A stretch of 46,572 nt of DNA, taken from positions 33,102 through 79,673 of the forward strand of contig NZ_FNUR01000017.1 in assembly GCF_900108105.1 (NCBI RefSeq). The letters run 5' to 3'. Under the pieces are notes generated by a model that saw nothing but the letters and a program-made list of their open reading frames with translations, was not told the origin of the DNA and did not search any database. Source of the DNA: Butyrivibrio sp. Su6 (GTDB taxonomy: Bacteria > Bacillota > Clostridia > Lachnospirales > Lachnospiraceae). A program made the position numbers and the translations under genes. How positions within the stretch are numbered: the stretch's first letter is position 1; each line of letters starts with the position of its first letter. This document shows, in pieces, positions 17,304 through 25,523 of the stretch.

Positions 17304-18641
17304 ATGAAAAAGAAACTCATGTCAGTTCTTCTTGCAGGCTCAATGGTTCTTTCACTTGCAGCTTGTGGAGAAACAGCAGCTGACACAACAACATCATCTG
17401 ACAACACTGAAGCTCAGACAGAGACCCAGTCAGCTGATACTACTGAGACTACAGCAGCTACAAGCGAAGTAGCAGGAACTCAGGAAGCTGTTCGTCTTCT
17501 CAATGGTAAGCCAGAGATCAACGATCAGATGCAGGCTCTTGCTGCTAAGTATCTTGAAGAGACAGGCAACGTACTTACAGTTGAGACAATCGGTGGCGAT
17601 ACAAACGCTTCTGATGAACTTAAGAAAATGTACCAGGCTGACAACATGCCAGATATCTTCGTTATCGAAGCTAACCAGGCTGCTAACTGGGACGGAATGC
17701 TCGCTGACCTTTCAGGTGAGGAATGGACAAATAAGACTGGATTCGAACTCGTTGATTCTACAATGGGTACAATCGGATTCCCTTACACTGTAGAGGCTAC
17801 AGCTCTTGGTTACAACGCTGATATCCTTGCAAAGGCAGGAATTGATCCTTCTACACTTACAAGCCCTGACGCTTGGAAGGCTGCTTGTGAAACACTTGAT
17901 TCCAAGAAGGATGAGCTTGGCATCACAGCTGTATTTGGTTGGTGTGCAGAACCTACAAACCTTGGATGGTCTTCAGGTACTCACGTATTTGCTCAGTACC
18001 TCGATGCTGGTCTTAAGGCTGACGATACAACATACATCGATCTTCTTAACGATGGTGGAAAAATTGATGAAGCAAGAATGAAGAATTTTGCTGAGTTCAT
18101 CGGCATGATGAACCAGTATTCAGATCCAGCTCTTCTTGTAGACGGAACATACGACAATCAGGTTGCCGGCTTCAAGGAAGGCAAGTATGTATTCATCACA
18201 CAGGGTAACTGGTGTGTAACATCTCCTGCAGATGTAAACTTCGAGTGTGGATTTGCTCCATATGCATTTGAAGATGGAATCAACACAATCATTGCTGGAC
18301 CACCTTCATATTGGGTAGCATATTCAAATGGTAACGTAGAAGGTGCAAAGGCATTCTTTAACTGGTGCGCTGGCGATTCAGCTCAGAACATCCTTGTAAA
18401 TGATGCTGGTCTTGTATCTCCTTTCGATGATTGCCAGTATGAAGCTGTTAACCCATTCTACAAGAGCATGAACAGCTACATCACAGCTGGTAACTACTCT
18501 GGATGGCACACAATGCTTAAGAAAGACGGTCTCCAGAACGAGACATGTAACGTATTTGCAGATTATGCAAAGGGCAAACTTGATGCTGATGGATTTGTAT
18601 CAACAATGGCTCAGGTAATTTCTGCTTACTACGCTCAGTAA
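17304..18641 (+). CDS. ABC sugar transporter, substrate-binding lipoprotein
   Basis: 445 residues from the ATG at 17304, which has an excellent AAGGAGGAAACAAA site; the longer frame from 17265 lacks one. The lipoprotein signal peptide ends in the lipobox LAAC with Cys21. A Ser/Thr/Glu-rich tether (about 22-65) leads into a family 1 extracellular solute-binding domain (GKPEINDQMQALAAKYLEETGNVLTVETIGGD..., NMPDIFVIEANQAANW). It should capture a sugar or oligosaccharide outside the membrane and pass it to the two permeases that follow. Ligand unknown; sucrose, raffinose-type or other alpha-linked sugars fit the surrounding enzymes. Codon use here is more biased than in neighbours, as expected for a strongly expressed gene. 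A hairpin after the stop probably lowers downstream transcription. Confidence 0.93.
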   Translation: MKKKLMSVLLAGSMVLSLAACGETAADTTTSSDNTEAQTETQSADTTETTAATSEVAGTQEAVRLLNGKPEINDQMQALAAKYLEETGNVLTVETIGGDTNASDELKKMYQADNMPDIFVIEANQAANWDGMLADLSGEEWTNKTGFELVDSTMGTIGFPYTVEATALGYNADILAKAGIDPSTLTSPDAWKAACETLDSKKDELGITAVFGWCAEPTNLGWSSGTHVFAQYLDAGLKADDTTYIDLLNDGGKIDEARMKNFAEFIGMMNQYSDPALLVDGTYDNQVAGFKEGKYVFITQGNWCVTSPADVNFECGFAPYAFEDGINTIIAGPPSYWVAYSNGNVEGAKAFFNWCAGDSAQNILVNDAGLVSPFDDCQYEAVNPFYKSMNSYITAGNYSGWHTMLKKDGLQNETCNVFADYAKGKLDADGFVSTMAQVISAYYAQ

Positions 18642-18654
18642 TAAGAAGTAATTT

Positions 18655-18682
18655 GGGCAGGGCACACGTGTCCTGCCCTTTT
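18655..18682 (+). terminator. Hairpin between binding-protein and permease genes (partial terminator)
   Basis: GGGCAGG (18655-18661) pairs with CCTGCCC (18672-18678), followed by TTTTAT. Placed 14 bases after the binding-protein stop, it is likely to stop part of the transcripts, so that more binding protein than permease is made. Confidence 0.75.
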
Positions 18683-18725
18683 ATCAATAAAAAGAACTTT
18701 TGCCTCACGGAAAGGGGGATCACTT

Positions 18726-19775
18726 ATGAGTACATTTTCTATAGGGAGAAAGGCATCATCTTTTATATGCCTTATAGCAGGAATTGTGCTTACAATAGTT
18801 GGTTTGGGTCTGTCGATTGCCGGCACCGGAAATGTGTTTAGGGGAGCCATGTTCGTGTGCGGAATCCTACTATTCTTCATAGGATTGTACTTGTTTCCAA
18901 CTCTTAAGCACCACCGTTCAATTATCAATTTCATATTTTTATTTCCACTTTTGTTTGCCTTCCTTGTAACAGTTATCATTCCTCTGTTCCTTGGTATCGG
19001 TTATTCTTTTACCGATTGGGATGGCATCAGGCTTAAAAACTTCGTTGGTTTTTCCAACTATGCAAGAATGTTTAAACAGCCTGCATTCTTGTGGTCCACA
19101 CTTTTAACCTTTTTGTTTGTAGTATTTAACATGATCCTTGTTAACCTTGTTGCTTTTCTTTTAGCACTTCTTTGCACATCAAAGATCAAGGGACTTGGAT
19201 TCTTCAGAGCAGCTTACTTCCTTCCAAACCTAATCGGAGGAATCGTACTTGGTTATATCTGGCAGTTCATTTTCAGTAATGTAGTAACTAAGTTCTCAGG
19301 AACTTACTCAATGCTTTCGGATACAAATACAGCGTTTATCGCTATAATCATCGTATATATCTGGCAGTATGCCGGTTACATAATGCTCATCTACATCACA
19401 GGACTTAATACAATCCCAGGAGATGTTCTTGAAGCATCTGCCATAGATGGTGCCAATAAAGTTCAGACCCTTTTCAACATCAAGCTTCCCATGATCGCAC
19501 CAACTATTACAATTTGTACTTTCCTTACGCTTACATCTGCGTTCAAGCAGTTCGATGTTAACCTTGCTCTTACAAATGGTAAGGGATCAGTACAGTTCCT
19601 TGGCAACTATATTGCTAACGGAACAGAGATGTTGGCACTTAACATCTACACTACAGCAGTTATCAATAATGATTATGCACTTGGACAGGCAAAAGCCGTT
19701 CTCTTCTTTATCATTTTGGCTGCAGTATCAATCATTCAGGTTCGTATATCTAATAAGAAGGAGGTTGAATTATAA
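18726..19775 (+). CDS. ABC sugar transporter, permease (MalF type)
   Basis: 349 residues. About eight membrane helices, two of them in an N-terminal extension (residues 8-60) before the usual six-helix core that starts near FIFLFPLLFAFLVTVIIPLFLGIGYSFTDW. The EAA loop that touches the ATPase is EASAIDGANKVQTLFNIKLPMI, near residue 235. It pairs with the next permease to form the channel for the sugar delivered by the binding protein. Start ATG has AAAGGGGGAT upstream. The stop overlaps the next start by one base (TAATG). Substrate unknown. Confidence 0.93.
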   Translation: MSTFSIGRKASSFICLIAGIVLTIVGLGLSIAGTGNVFRGAMFVCGILLFFIGLYLFPTLKHHRSIINFIFLFPLLFAFLVTVIIPLFLGIGYSFTDWDGIRLKNFVGFSNYARMFKQPAFLWSTLLTFLFVVFNMILVNLVAFLLALLCTSKIKGLGFFRAAYFLPNLIGGIVLGYIWQFIFSNVVTKFSGTYSMLSDTNTAFIAIIIVYIWQYAGYIMLIYITGLNTIPGDVLEASAIDGANKVQTLFNIKLPMIAPTITICTFLTLTSAFKQFDVNLALTNGKGSVQFLGNYIANGTEMLALNIYTTAVINNDYALGQAKAVLFFIILAAVSIIQVRISNKKEVEL

Positions 19776-20644
19776 TGCATACAAAAGAAAAAACATCCAG
19801 CGTTGTTATCAGGCTTGTTATAGCAGTTATCGTTGCAATTTATGTATTATTCCCATTCTTCCTGCTTCTTATCAACTCAGGAAAAGTTACAGCAGACATT
19901 ACTGCTAACCCTGTAAGCTTTGCAGGAGCAAGTTTTTCACAGCTCCTTGAAAACATTAAAGCTGTAATAAATGATCCTAACTTCCTCTTCTGGAGTTCAT
20001 TTGGATCATCAGCCCTTATAACTGTTATCTCACTTGTTCTTTTATCACTCTTTGGAGCTATGGCAGCATGGGTAATCTGCCGTAACAAAACAGTTTGGTC
20101 AACAGTTATTTACTTTACTTTCATCGCATCAATGATCATTCCTTTCCAGGTAGTAATGCTTCCACTTATTTCTACCTTCAGAGATGTCGGAAAGTTCATT
20201 GGAATCCCAATGCTTCAGTCAGTTCCCGGTATCGTATTTGCTTACCTTGGATTTGGCGGTGCCATGACAGTATTCATCTTAACTGGATTTATCAAGGGTG
20301 TGCCTTTTGATCTTGAAGAAGCCGCTTCAATCGATGGATGTTCTCCAGAGCAGACATTCTTCCAGATCATCTTCCCTCTTCTAACTCCTGTTATTACAAC
20401 AGTAACAATCCTTAACGGCATGTGGATCTGGAACGACTATCTTCTTCCATCAATGATGCTTGGACAAAATGGTAAAGTAATGACGATTCCTATCGCCATT
20501 CAGAAATTTGTTGGATCATACGTAAAGAGCTGGGATAGAATCCTTCCCGCAGCGCTCCTTGCAATCATTCCAATGATCATCATCTTCCTCATCGCCCAGA
20601 AGCAGATCATGGAAGGCATGATCGAAGGCGCCGTAAAAGGCTGA
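19775..20644 (+). CDS. ABC sugar transporter, permease (MalG type)
   Basis: 289 residues with six membrane helices, normal length. The EAA loop reads EEAASIDGCSPEQTFFQIIFPLLTPV near residues 181-206. It starts inside the TAATG overlap with the first permease, with an AAGGAGG site before it, so translation is coupled. No ATP-binding gene follows. In Firmicutes a shared MsmK/MalK-type ATPase encoded elsewhere usually energises such transporters, and I infer the same here. The operon ends at the hairpin at 20739-20787. Confidence 0.93.
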   Translation: MHTKEKTSSVVIRLVIAVIVAIYVLFPFFLLLINSGKVTADITANPVSFAGASFSQLLENIKAVINDPNFLFWSSFGSSALITVISLVLLSLFGAMAAWVICRNKTVWSTVIYFTFIASMIIPFQVVMLPLISTFRDVGKFIGIPMLQSVPGIVFAYLGFGGAMTVFILTGFIKGVPFDLEEAASIDGCSPEQTFFQIIFPLLTPVITTVTILNGMWIWNDYLLPSMMLGQNGKVMTIPIAIQKFVGSYVKSWDRILPAALLAIIPMIIIFLIAQKQIMEGMIEGAVKG

Positions 20645-20674
20645 CCTCTTTTTATATCACTGTACGGAAGCCGC

Positions 20675-20845
20675 AACATCCGAAGCTTCGCTTATCGCTC
20701 GGAGTATTCGCAAAGAAACAGTAAATACATAATAATTCGCCTCGTTTTCTTTCATGCTTATTCAGAACAGAAAACGAGGCTTTTATTATGCATCAACTGT
20801 TTCTATTGCTCATACTAAATCGCGCTAATCAAAGCTTCGGATGTT
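20675..20845. repeat. 14-bp inverted repeat spanning the ABC operon terminator
   Basis: AACATCCGAAGCTT (20675-20688) and AAGCTTCGGATGTT (20832-20845) are perfectly complementary. The ABC operon terminator lies between them. A further stem TTACATCTTC / GAAGATGTAA stands at about 20844-20871. Confidence 0.6.
20739..20787 (+). terminator. Terminator of the sugar ABC operon
   Basis: A 12-bp perfect stem GCCTCGTTTTCT (20739-20750) / AGAAAACGAGGC (20769-20780), followed by TTTTATT. It lies about 100 bases past the last permease stop. Confidence 0.9.
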
Positions 20846-20901
20846 ACATCTTCCTGTACACGAAGATGTAAAAGTTCGGTTACTATTATGTACGTAAGAC
20901 A

Positions 20902-21085
20902 GCAAAGATAAAATGTGAGAGTATTTTTTAACGATTTATCTTGAGGCAATGATGAGTAGAATAAAAAATAAGGGATTTGCTTGTGCTCTGAATAAACATG
21001 AAACAAGCAAATCCCTTTAGTTTTTATTCGTCACGAATCACGCCGAAAGATCCGAGTTAAAAAATACTCTCACTTTTATCTTAGC
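20902..21085. repeat. 30-bp imperfect inverted repeat enclosing a bidirectional hairpin
   Basis: The arm at 20902-20932 (starts GCAAAGATAAAA, ends TTTTTTAAC) is nearly the reverse complement of 21056-21085 (starts GTTAAAAAATACTCTCAC). Only a one-base gap and one substitution separate them. Inside, AAGGGATTTGCTTGT (20970-20984) pairs perfectly with ACAAGCAAATCCCTT (21003-21017), with T-rich flanks on both strands. The inner hairpin can end transcription of the DUF1858 gene on the minus strand. The outer arms are not needed for that, so the block may be a small palindromic element. Confidence 0.65.
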
Positions 21086-21110
21086 GTTCTAACCTCAAAG
21101 AAGTGGACTC

Positions 21111-21380
21111 TTACGCGTTATGCTCTGCGAGGTAATCGTTGAGGGCATCGACGATTTCTTCACCGTCGATTCCGTGCACTGCGCAAGCCTCGGCAAGCGA
21201 CTCCATCTGTGATGCAGGGCAGTGAATACATCCCATTCCACATTCCATAAGGAACTGTGCAGCAAGAGGATGCTTTGTGATGATATCACCAACAAGCATT
21301 TCTGTTGTGACTAAGTTCTCGTTTTCCATTTCTGTTCTCTCTCCTTCTTCATTTCCGAAAAGTAGGTCCTTCAATCCCAT
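21111..21380 (-). CDS. DUF1858 domain protein
   Basis: 89 residues. The part from about residue 24 on is a DUF1858 domain: LVGDIITKHPLAAQFLMECGMGCIHCPASQMESLAEACAVHGID, with Cys in GMGCIHC, as in the hybrid-cluster-associated and ScdA-like N-terminal domains. The family is thought to bind metal or act with Fe-S proteins; its role is not settled. Two starts are possible: ATG 21380 with AAGGAGG well placed, and ATG 21329 (MENENL) with GGAGAG; I kept the first. It is followed by the inverted-repeat block. An aldo/keto reductase with Fe-S motifs lies upstream, beginning 46 bases away. Confidence 0.85.
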   Translation of the reverse strand: MGLKDLLFGNEEGERTEMENENLVTTEMLVGDIITKHPLAAQFLMECGMGCIHCPASQMESLAEACAVHGIDGEEIVDALNDYLAEHNA

Positions 21381-21426
21381 ATTATGACCTCCTTATGATT
21401 TTTAAATTAAATTGTGTAAAATGATT

Positions 21427-22461
21427 TTACCGCACACTCACTTTACCTGCAAGTACATTTTTGTAATCTTCATAATTCTTTTTAAGAAGTTCAGGTGTAT
21501 TAAGCTCATATGGGCATTTCTTTGTACAGGCTCTGCAGTTTATGCAGTCATCAATCTTAGCCATTTCCTTCTGCCAATGCTCGTCAAGCCAACTGTCTGA
21601 TGGAGCTCTTCTGATCATAAGTGACATTCTGGCGCAGTTATTTATTAAAATACCCTTAGGGCAAGGCATGCAATAACCGCAGCCTCTGCAGAAATCTCCG
21701 GACAATTCCTCTTTTTCCCTGTCAATGAACTCCTTGATAGAATCCGTTAATGACGGTGATTCATCCATATATGAAAGCCATTCATCAAGCTCTTTTTCTC
21801 TCTGAATGCCCCAAATAGGCATAACATTATCAAACTGGCTCATGAAGGCAAATGCAGCATCTGATTTATTTATAAGTCCGCCGGCAAGGCCTTTCATAGC
21901 TATGAAGCCCATGTTGTGCTCTTTGCACTTGTGAACAAGCTCTATTTCTTTTTCAGTAGAAAGATAGCTGAATGGATACTGTAAAGTCTCATAAAGCCCG
22001 CTTTCAATAATCTCTTCAGCAACCATGAGCTTGTGAGTTGTGATTCCAATATGCTTTATAAGTCCTTTTTCTTTGGCCTCCACCATGCACTCATACATAC
22101 CCGTGCCATCTCCGGGTCTGTAGCACTGTGAGACCATATGGAACTGATAAATATCTACATGATCAGTCTGAAGAAGTTTAAGAGAAGTCTCTAAATCCTT
22201 CCAAAAATTCTCAGGATCTTTGGCCGCAGTTTTGGTTGCAATATAGATGTTATCCCTTACTCCATATTCCATAAGACCTTTGCCAAGCTTTTCCTCAGAA
22301 TCGCTATAAGCTCTGGCAGTGTCAAAAAACCTCATGCCACCATCGTAAGCCTTTCTTAAAATATGGATTGTAGTTTCCATATCATCTCGCTGAATAGGAA
22401 GTGCTCCAAAACCATTTTGAGGTGCAGTAATGCCGGTACTGCCCAAAGTAATATTCTTCAT
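21427..22461 (-). CDS. Aldo/keto reductase with C-terminal 4Fe-4S ferredoxin-like domain
   Basis: 344 residues. N-terminal TIM barrel of the aldo/keto reductase family: MKNITLGSTGITAPQNGFGALP, catalytic Asp and Tyr in FFDTARAYSDSE, Lys in ATKTAA, and His in YQFHMVS. The C-terminal ~90 residues carry CRGCGYCMPCPKG and CINCRACTKKCPY, which fit two Fe-S clusters. Such fusions are common in anaerobes, where they probably pass electrons between a cluster and NAD(P)-bound substrate; the substrate is unknown. Good AGGAGG site before the ATG. The broken reductase at 2773-3890 has the same architecture but differs widely in sequence. Ninety bases separate it from the alpha-galactosidase gene upstream in the same direction. 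Confidence 0.9.
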   Translation of the reverse strand: MKNITLGSTGITAPQNGFGALPIQRDDMETTIHILRKAYDGGMRFFDTARAYSDSEEKLGKGLMEYGVRDNIYIATKTAAKDPENFWKDLETSLKLLQTDHVDIYQFHMVSQCYRPGDGTGMYECMVEAKEKGLIKHIGITTHKLMVAEEIIESGLYETLQYPFSYLSTEKEIELVHKCKEHNMGFIAMKGLAGGLINKSDAAFAFMSQFDNVMPIWGIQREKELDEWLSYMDESPSLTDSIKEFIDREKEELSGDFCRGCGYCMPCPKGILINNCARMSLMIRRAPSDSWLDEHWQKEMAKIDDCINCRACTKKCPYELNTPELLKKNYEDYKNVLAGKVSVR

Positions 22462-22550
22462 ATTAAATCCTCCTACCAGAAAACAGCCTCTTCACATGCC
22501 AATGCGTCACAGATCAACCACACATAAAACTATATGTCCGGTCGCCTGCT

Positions 22551-24923
22551 TTAAGCCTGTGTGAACACGTAAAGCCTTGTGTCGCCGGTGCGCATTATAC
22601 GTGTTCCATCATTGTTGCCAGTGCCGCAAAATGCAGAGTTAAGTGCTACGCCATGTCCATTAAATGCAGCTCCAAGAGCAGTAGCCTTCTGCTCCTCACC
22701 ATTAATGTCCATAAACTTATCGATTATGCCATGCACAATTCCATCCTGCTTAACATGAACAGGTGTGAACATATTTATAAGGCTTCCGAATTCCTTAATG
22801 CTGTGTGGCACAACCCTGCCGACCATGTTATAGATTTTGTCATCATCAAGGCCGATTGTCTTAAGGCACTTATAGTCATTGTTTGGTCTTGCATCCTTCT
22901 GGACAACAAAAGCAACTGCTTTAGTTTTATCCTTACTTACTATAATATAACCGTCCTCAGGAAGTCTATAATAATCTCCGAACTGGAACAATTCTCTGTT
23001 CTTCTTATAGAATTCTACCTGATTTGTGATAGCTTTTTTGTCTGCATCAGACATGTCACAAAGATTGAGCTCGTATCCAAAACAACCTGCCGCTGCAACT
23101 TCAAATCTTGTCTCAAGAGGCACAGTATTGAGTGTCTGATGGTTAGGACATGCAGAAACATGGGCACCTACTGTACTTGCAGGATAGCCATAGCTGTATC
23201 CTCTCTGAATATCAATCCTGCACATTGCATCAGTATCATCACTTCCCCAGATCTGTGGGAAGTAGCTAAGGATTCCAAGATCAAACCTGTTGCCACCAGC
23301 AGAGCAGCCCTCAAATAGTATTTCAGGGAAAGACTCGGTGAGTTCTTTCATGATCCTGTACAATCCAAGATAATACCTGTGCTGGAACTCGCCCTGTCTC
23401 TCAGCAGGAAGACTCTTTGAATATCTGTCAGAGAATGTTCTGTTCATATCCCACTTTACATATGAGATTTTTCCGGATGAAAAGACCTTTTTCATGGATT
23501 CAATTATGTAGTCCTGAACTTCACTTCTTGTAAGGTCCAGGTTCATCTGATTTCTGCAGGTTGAATGATGATGTCCGGGAACAGTAACAGCCCAGTCAGG
23601 ATGTGCTCTGTAAAGGTCGCTGTTCTCATTTACCATCTCGGGTTCAACCCAGATTCCAAACATCATTCCAAGAGCATCGAGCTTTTCAGAAAACTCTTTT
23701 AAGCCTCCCGGAAGCTTCTTTTTGTTTTCATACCAGTCACCAAGCGAGCAGTTGTCATCGTTTCTTACACCAAACCAGCCATCATCCATTACAAAGAGCT
23801 CTATTCCGCACTTCTTAGCCTCTTTTGCAAGAGAAAGAAGTGAACCCTGAGTAAAGTTAAAATATGCTGCCTCCCAGCTGTTGATAAGGATTGGGCGCTC
23901 TTTCTTTTTCCAGGTTCCTCTCACAACATGCTCTCTTACAAAATCATGCATGTTAATGCTCATGGCATTCATGCCCTTTGAAGAAAATGTCATGACTGCT
24001 TCAGGAGTCTCAAAGCTCTCTCCTGGTGCCAAAAGCCAAGTAAATCCTGTTGGCTGAATACCGCTTACAAATCTGCTCATGCTGTAGCCATTAGAAGAAA
24101 GAGCTTCATAGTGGTTGCCACTGTAAATAAGGTTAAATCCATAGCAATCGCCATGGTCATCGTTGGCGTCTACGCTGCTTACGATCACGAAAGGATTGGA
24201 TCTTGATCCTGATTCTCCGGCTGCAAGCTCCTCACATACTACCTTTCCGCCATTGCAGACGCTCTCATATTTGCCCATCTCATCTGCCCATCTTCCATGG
24301 AAAGATGTCATCTTATAGGATGAAGAGTTGAAGTCTACTGCAGTACTAAGGATTCTATCCACTTTAATTTCCTTGTCGGAATCATTGTAAAGAACTGCAC
24401 TTCTGGTGATAACGTCACACTCAGGAAATACTGAATAGATAAGATCAAGTCTCGAGCCATACCCTTTGTCCTTCAAGGTAACTATAAGCTGCTCAACCTT
24501 ACCATCAGAAGTTTCAACAGACTCCGCATAAGATGAAGGAAGAGACGTAAGCGGAGCCTTGCCTTCTTTTATCTCATATTTTTCAAAAAGAAAATCCACA
24601 GTATTGGATCCATCGGCATAAGTTAGTTCTACAAAAGGATCTCTGATATCGCCCTTTCCAAAGCTGCTCATTTCAAGGCAGAGCTGCTCAAGGAGAATCT
24701 TATTATGCTCTTCTGAATACACAATTGTATTTCCTGCTCCGTTGAAGTGCTTGGGTGCGATAGTTTCTGCAATACTGTCAAGCATACTTACCCCGGTCTC
24801 TTTGTTTGAAAAAATCCTGTCCCCATAATGCAGGTGCTCCAAGTGGCCACTAGCAAGCTTTCTAAACATATATGATGTGTTTTTTGTCTGTAATAAAAAT
24901 ACCTTCTCGTTTGTTAAGATCAT
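22551..24923 (-). CDS. Alpha-galactosidase, GH36
   Basis: 790 residues. Removes terminal alpha-1,6-galactose from melibiose, raffinose, stachyose or galactomannan fragments. No signal peptide, so cytoplasmic. N-terminal beta supersandwich, then a TIM barrel with FVMDDGWFG, LGDWYENKKKLPGGL and FGIWVEPEMVNENSDLY. Nucleophile D492 lies in KWDMNR and acid/base D562 in WGSDDTDAMCR, the same 70-residue distance as in Geobacillus AgaA; CSAGGNRFD is in between. It is some 50 residues longer than typical ~730-residue members. The start overlaps the TetR stop (ATGA), with AAGGAGAAG upstream, so the two genes are coupled. The nearby sucrose phosphorylase could process the sucrose released from raffinose. 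Confidence 0.93.
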   Translation of the reverse strand: MILTNEKVFLLQTKNTSYMFRKLASGHLEHLHYGDRIFSNKETGVSMLDSIAETIAPKHFNGAGNTIVYSEEHNKILLEQLCLEMSSFGKGDIRDPFVELTYADGSNTVDFLFEKYEIKEGKAPLTSLPSSYAESVETSDGKVEQLIVTLKDKGYGSRLDLIYSVFPECDVITRSAVLYNDSDKEIKVDRILSTAVDFNSSSYKMTSFHGRWADEMGKYESVCNGGKVVCEELAAGESGSRSNPFVIVSSVDANDDHGDCYGFNLIYSGNHYEALSSNGYSMSRFVSGIQPTGFTWLLAPGESFETPEAVMTFSSKGMNAMSINMHDFVREHVVRGTWKKKERPILINSWEAAYFNFTQGSLLSLAKEAKKCGIELFVMDDGWFGVRNDDNCSLGDWYENKKKLPGGLKEFSEKLDALGMMFGIWVEPEMVNENSDLYRAHPDWAVTVPGHHHSTCRNQMNLDLTRSEVQDYIIESMKKVFSSGKISYVKWDMNRTFSDRYSKSLPAERQGEFQHRYYLGLYRIMKELTESFPEILFEGCSAGGNRFDLGILSYFPQIWGSDDTDAMCRIDIQRGYSYGYPASTVGAHVSACPNHQTLNTVPLETRFEVAAAGCFGYELNLCDMSDADKKAITNQVEFYKKNRELFQFGDYYRLPEDGYIIVSKDKTKAVAFVVQKDARPNNDYKCLKTIGLDDDKIYNMVGRVVPHSIKEFGSLINMFTPVHVKQDGIVHGIIDKFMDINGEEQKATALGAAFNGHGVALNSAFCGTGNNDGTRIMRTGDTRLYVFTQA

Positions 24924-25498
24924 TTATCTTCTCCTTGTGGAAGTTTAAGTCCGTTCATTACTATATTGATCATCTCATTAAGAGACTCCTCATAGCTGTA
25001 TCCAGTGCTTGAGAGCTCTTTAGAACTTAAGAACTTCTCAATAGCCCCTTCTATAATAAGCTTGATAAAAGAGATAGGCATCTTCCTGATAAGTCCTTCA
25101 TTCATGGCCTGCTCAAGAAGTCTTTCTGTCTCCCCCCAGTCACTCTCTACTCTTTCAGCTATCTTTTTATATACATCAGGGAACTTTTCTCTTAACTGAT
25201 AAACCCTTCTGAAATCAATATTTTTGTAATTATCAGGAAGACAAACAATAAGCCTTTCTATCTTTTCAAGAAGCTCTAAGGAATCATCTGCAACTATCTC
25301 TGCCTCTTTTTCCTTAATAGCAGAAAAGCCGTAATCTACAGTTGCAAAGAATAGCTCGTCCTTGTCATTAAATTCCTTATATATGGTCTTTTTACTGATA
25401 TGAAGCTCCTTGGAAATATCATCCATAGTGAACTTCATTCCCTTACTGTTGAACTGGCTGATAACCGCGTCCATGATTTTCTTTTTAATTTCGTTCAA
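24920..25498 (-). CDS. TetR family transcriptional regulator
   Basis: 192 residues. N-terminal helix-turn-helix: IMDAVISQFNSKGMKFTMDDISKELHISKKTIYKEFNDKDELFF. The C-terminal helical ligand domain has no recognisable specificity. No ATG fits. Two TTG codons stand at 25504 and 25498; the AGGAGG site (25508-25513) is 3 bases from the first and 9 from the second, so I chose the second (TTG start, MNEIKKK). The gene overlaps alpha-galactosidase by 4 bases and probably controls its own operon. The use of a weak start would keep regulator levels low. Confidence 0.85.
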   Translation of the reverse strand: MNEIKKKIMDAVISQFNSKGMKFTMDDISKELHISKKTIYKEFNDKDELFFATVDYGFSAIKEKEAEIVADDSLELLEKIERLIVCLPDNYKNIDFRRVYQLREKFPDVYKKIAERVESDWGETERLLEQAMNEGLIRKMPISFIKLIIEGAIEKFLSSKELSSTGYSYEESLNEMINIVMNGLKLPQGEDK

Positions 25499-25523
25499 TT
25501 GCAATCCCCTCCTATTTCAAATA

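Noticed and set aside
22653..23318. Plus-strand open frame of 221 codons opposite alpha-galactosidase
   Set aside because: It lies fully antisense to conserved catalytic parts of the enzyme and has low-complexity, Cys-rich composition typical of a shadow frame.
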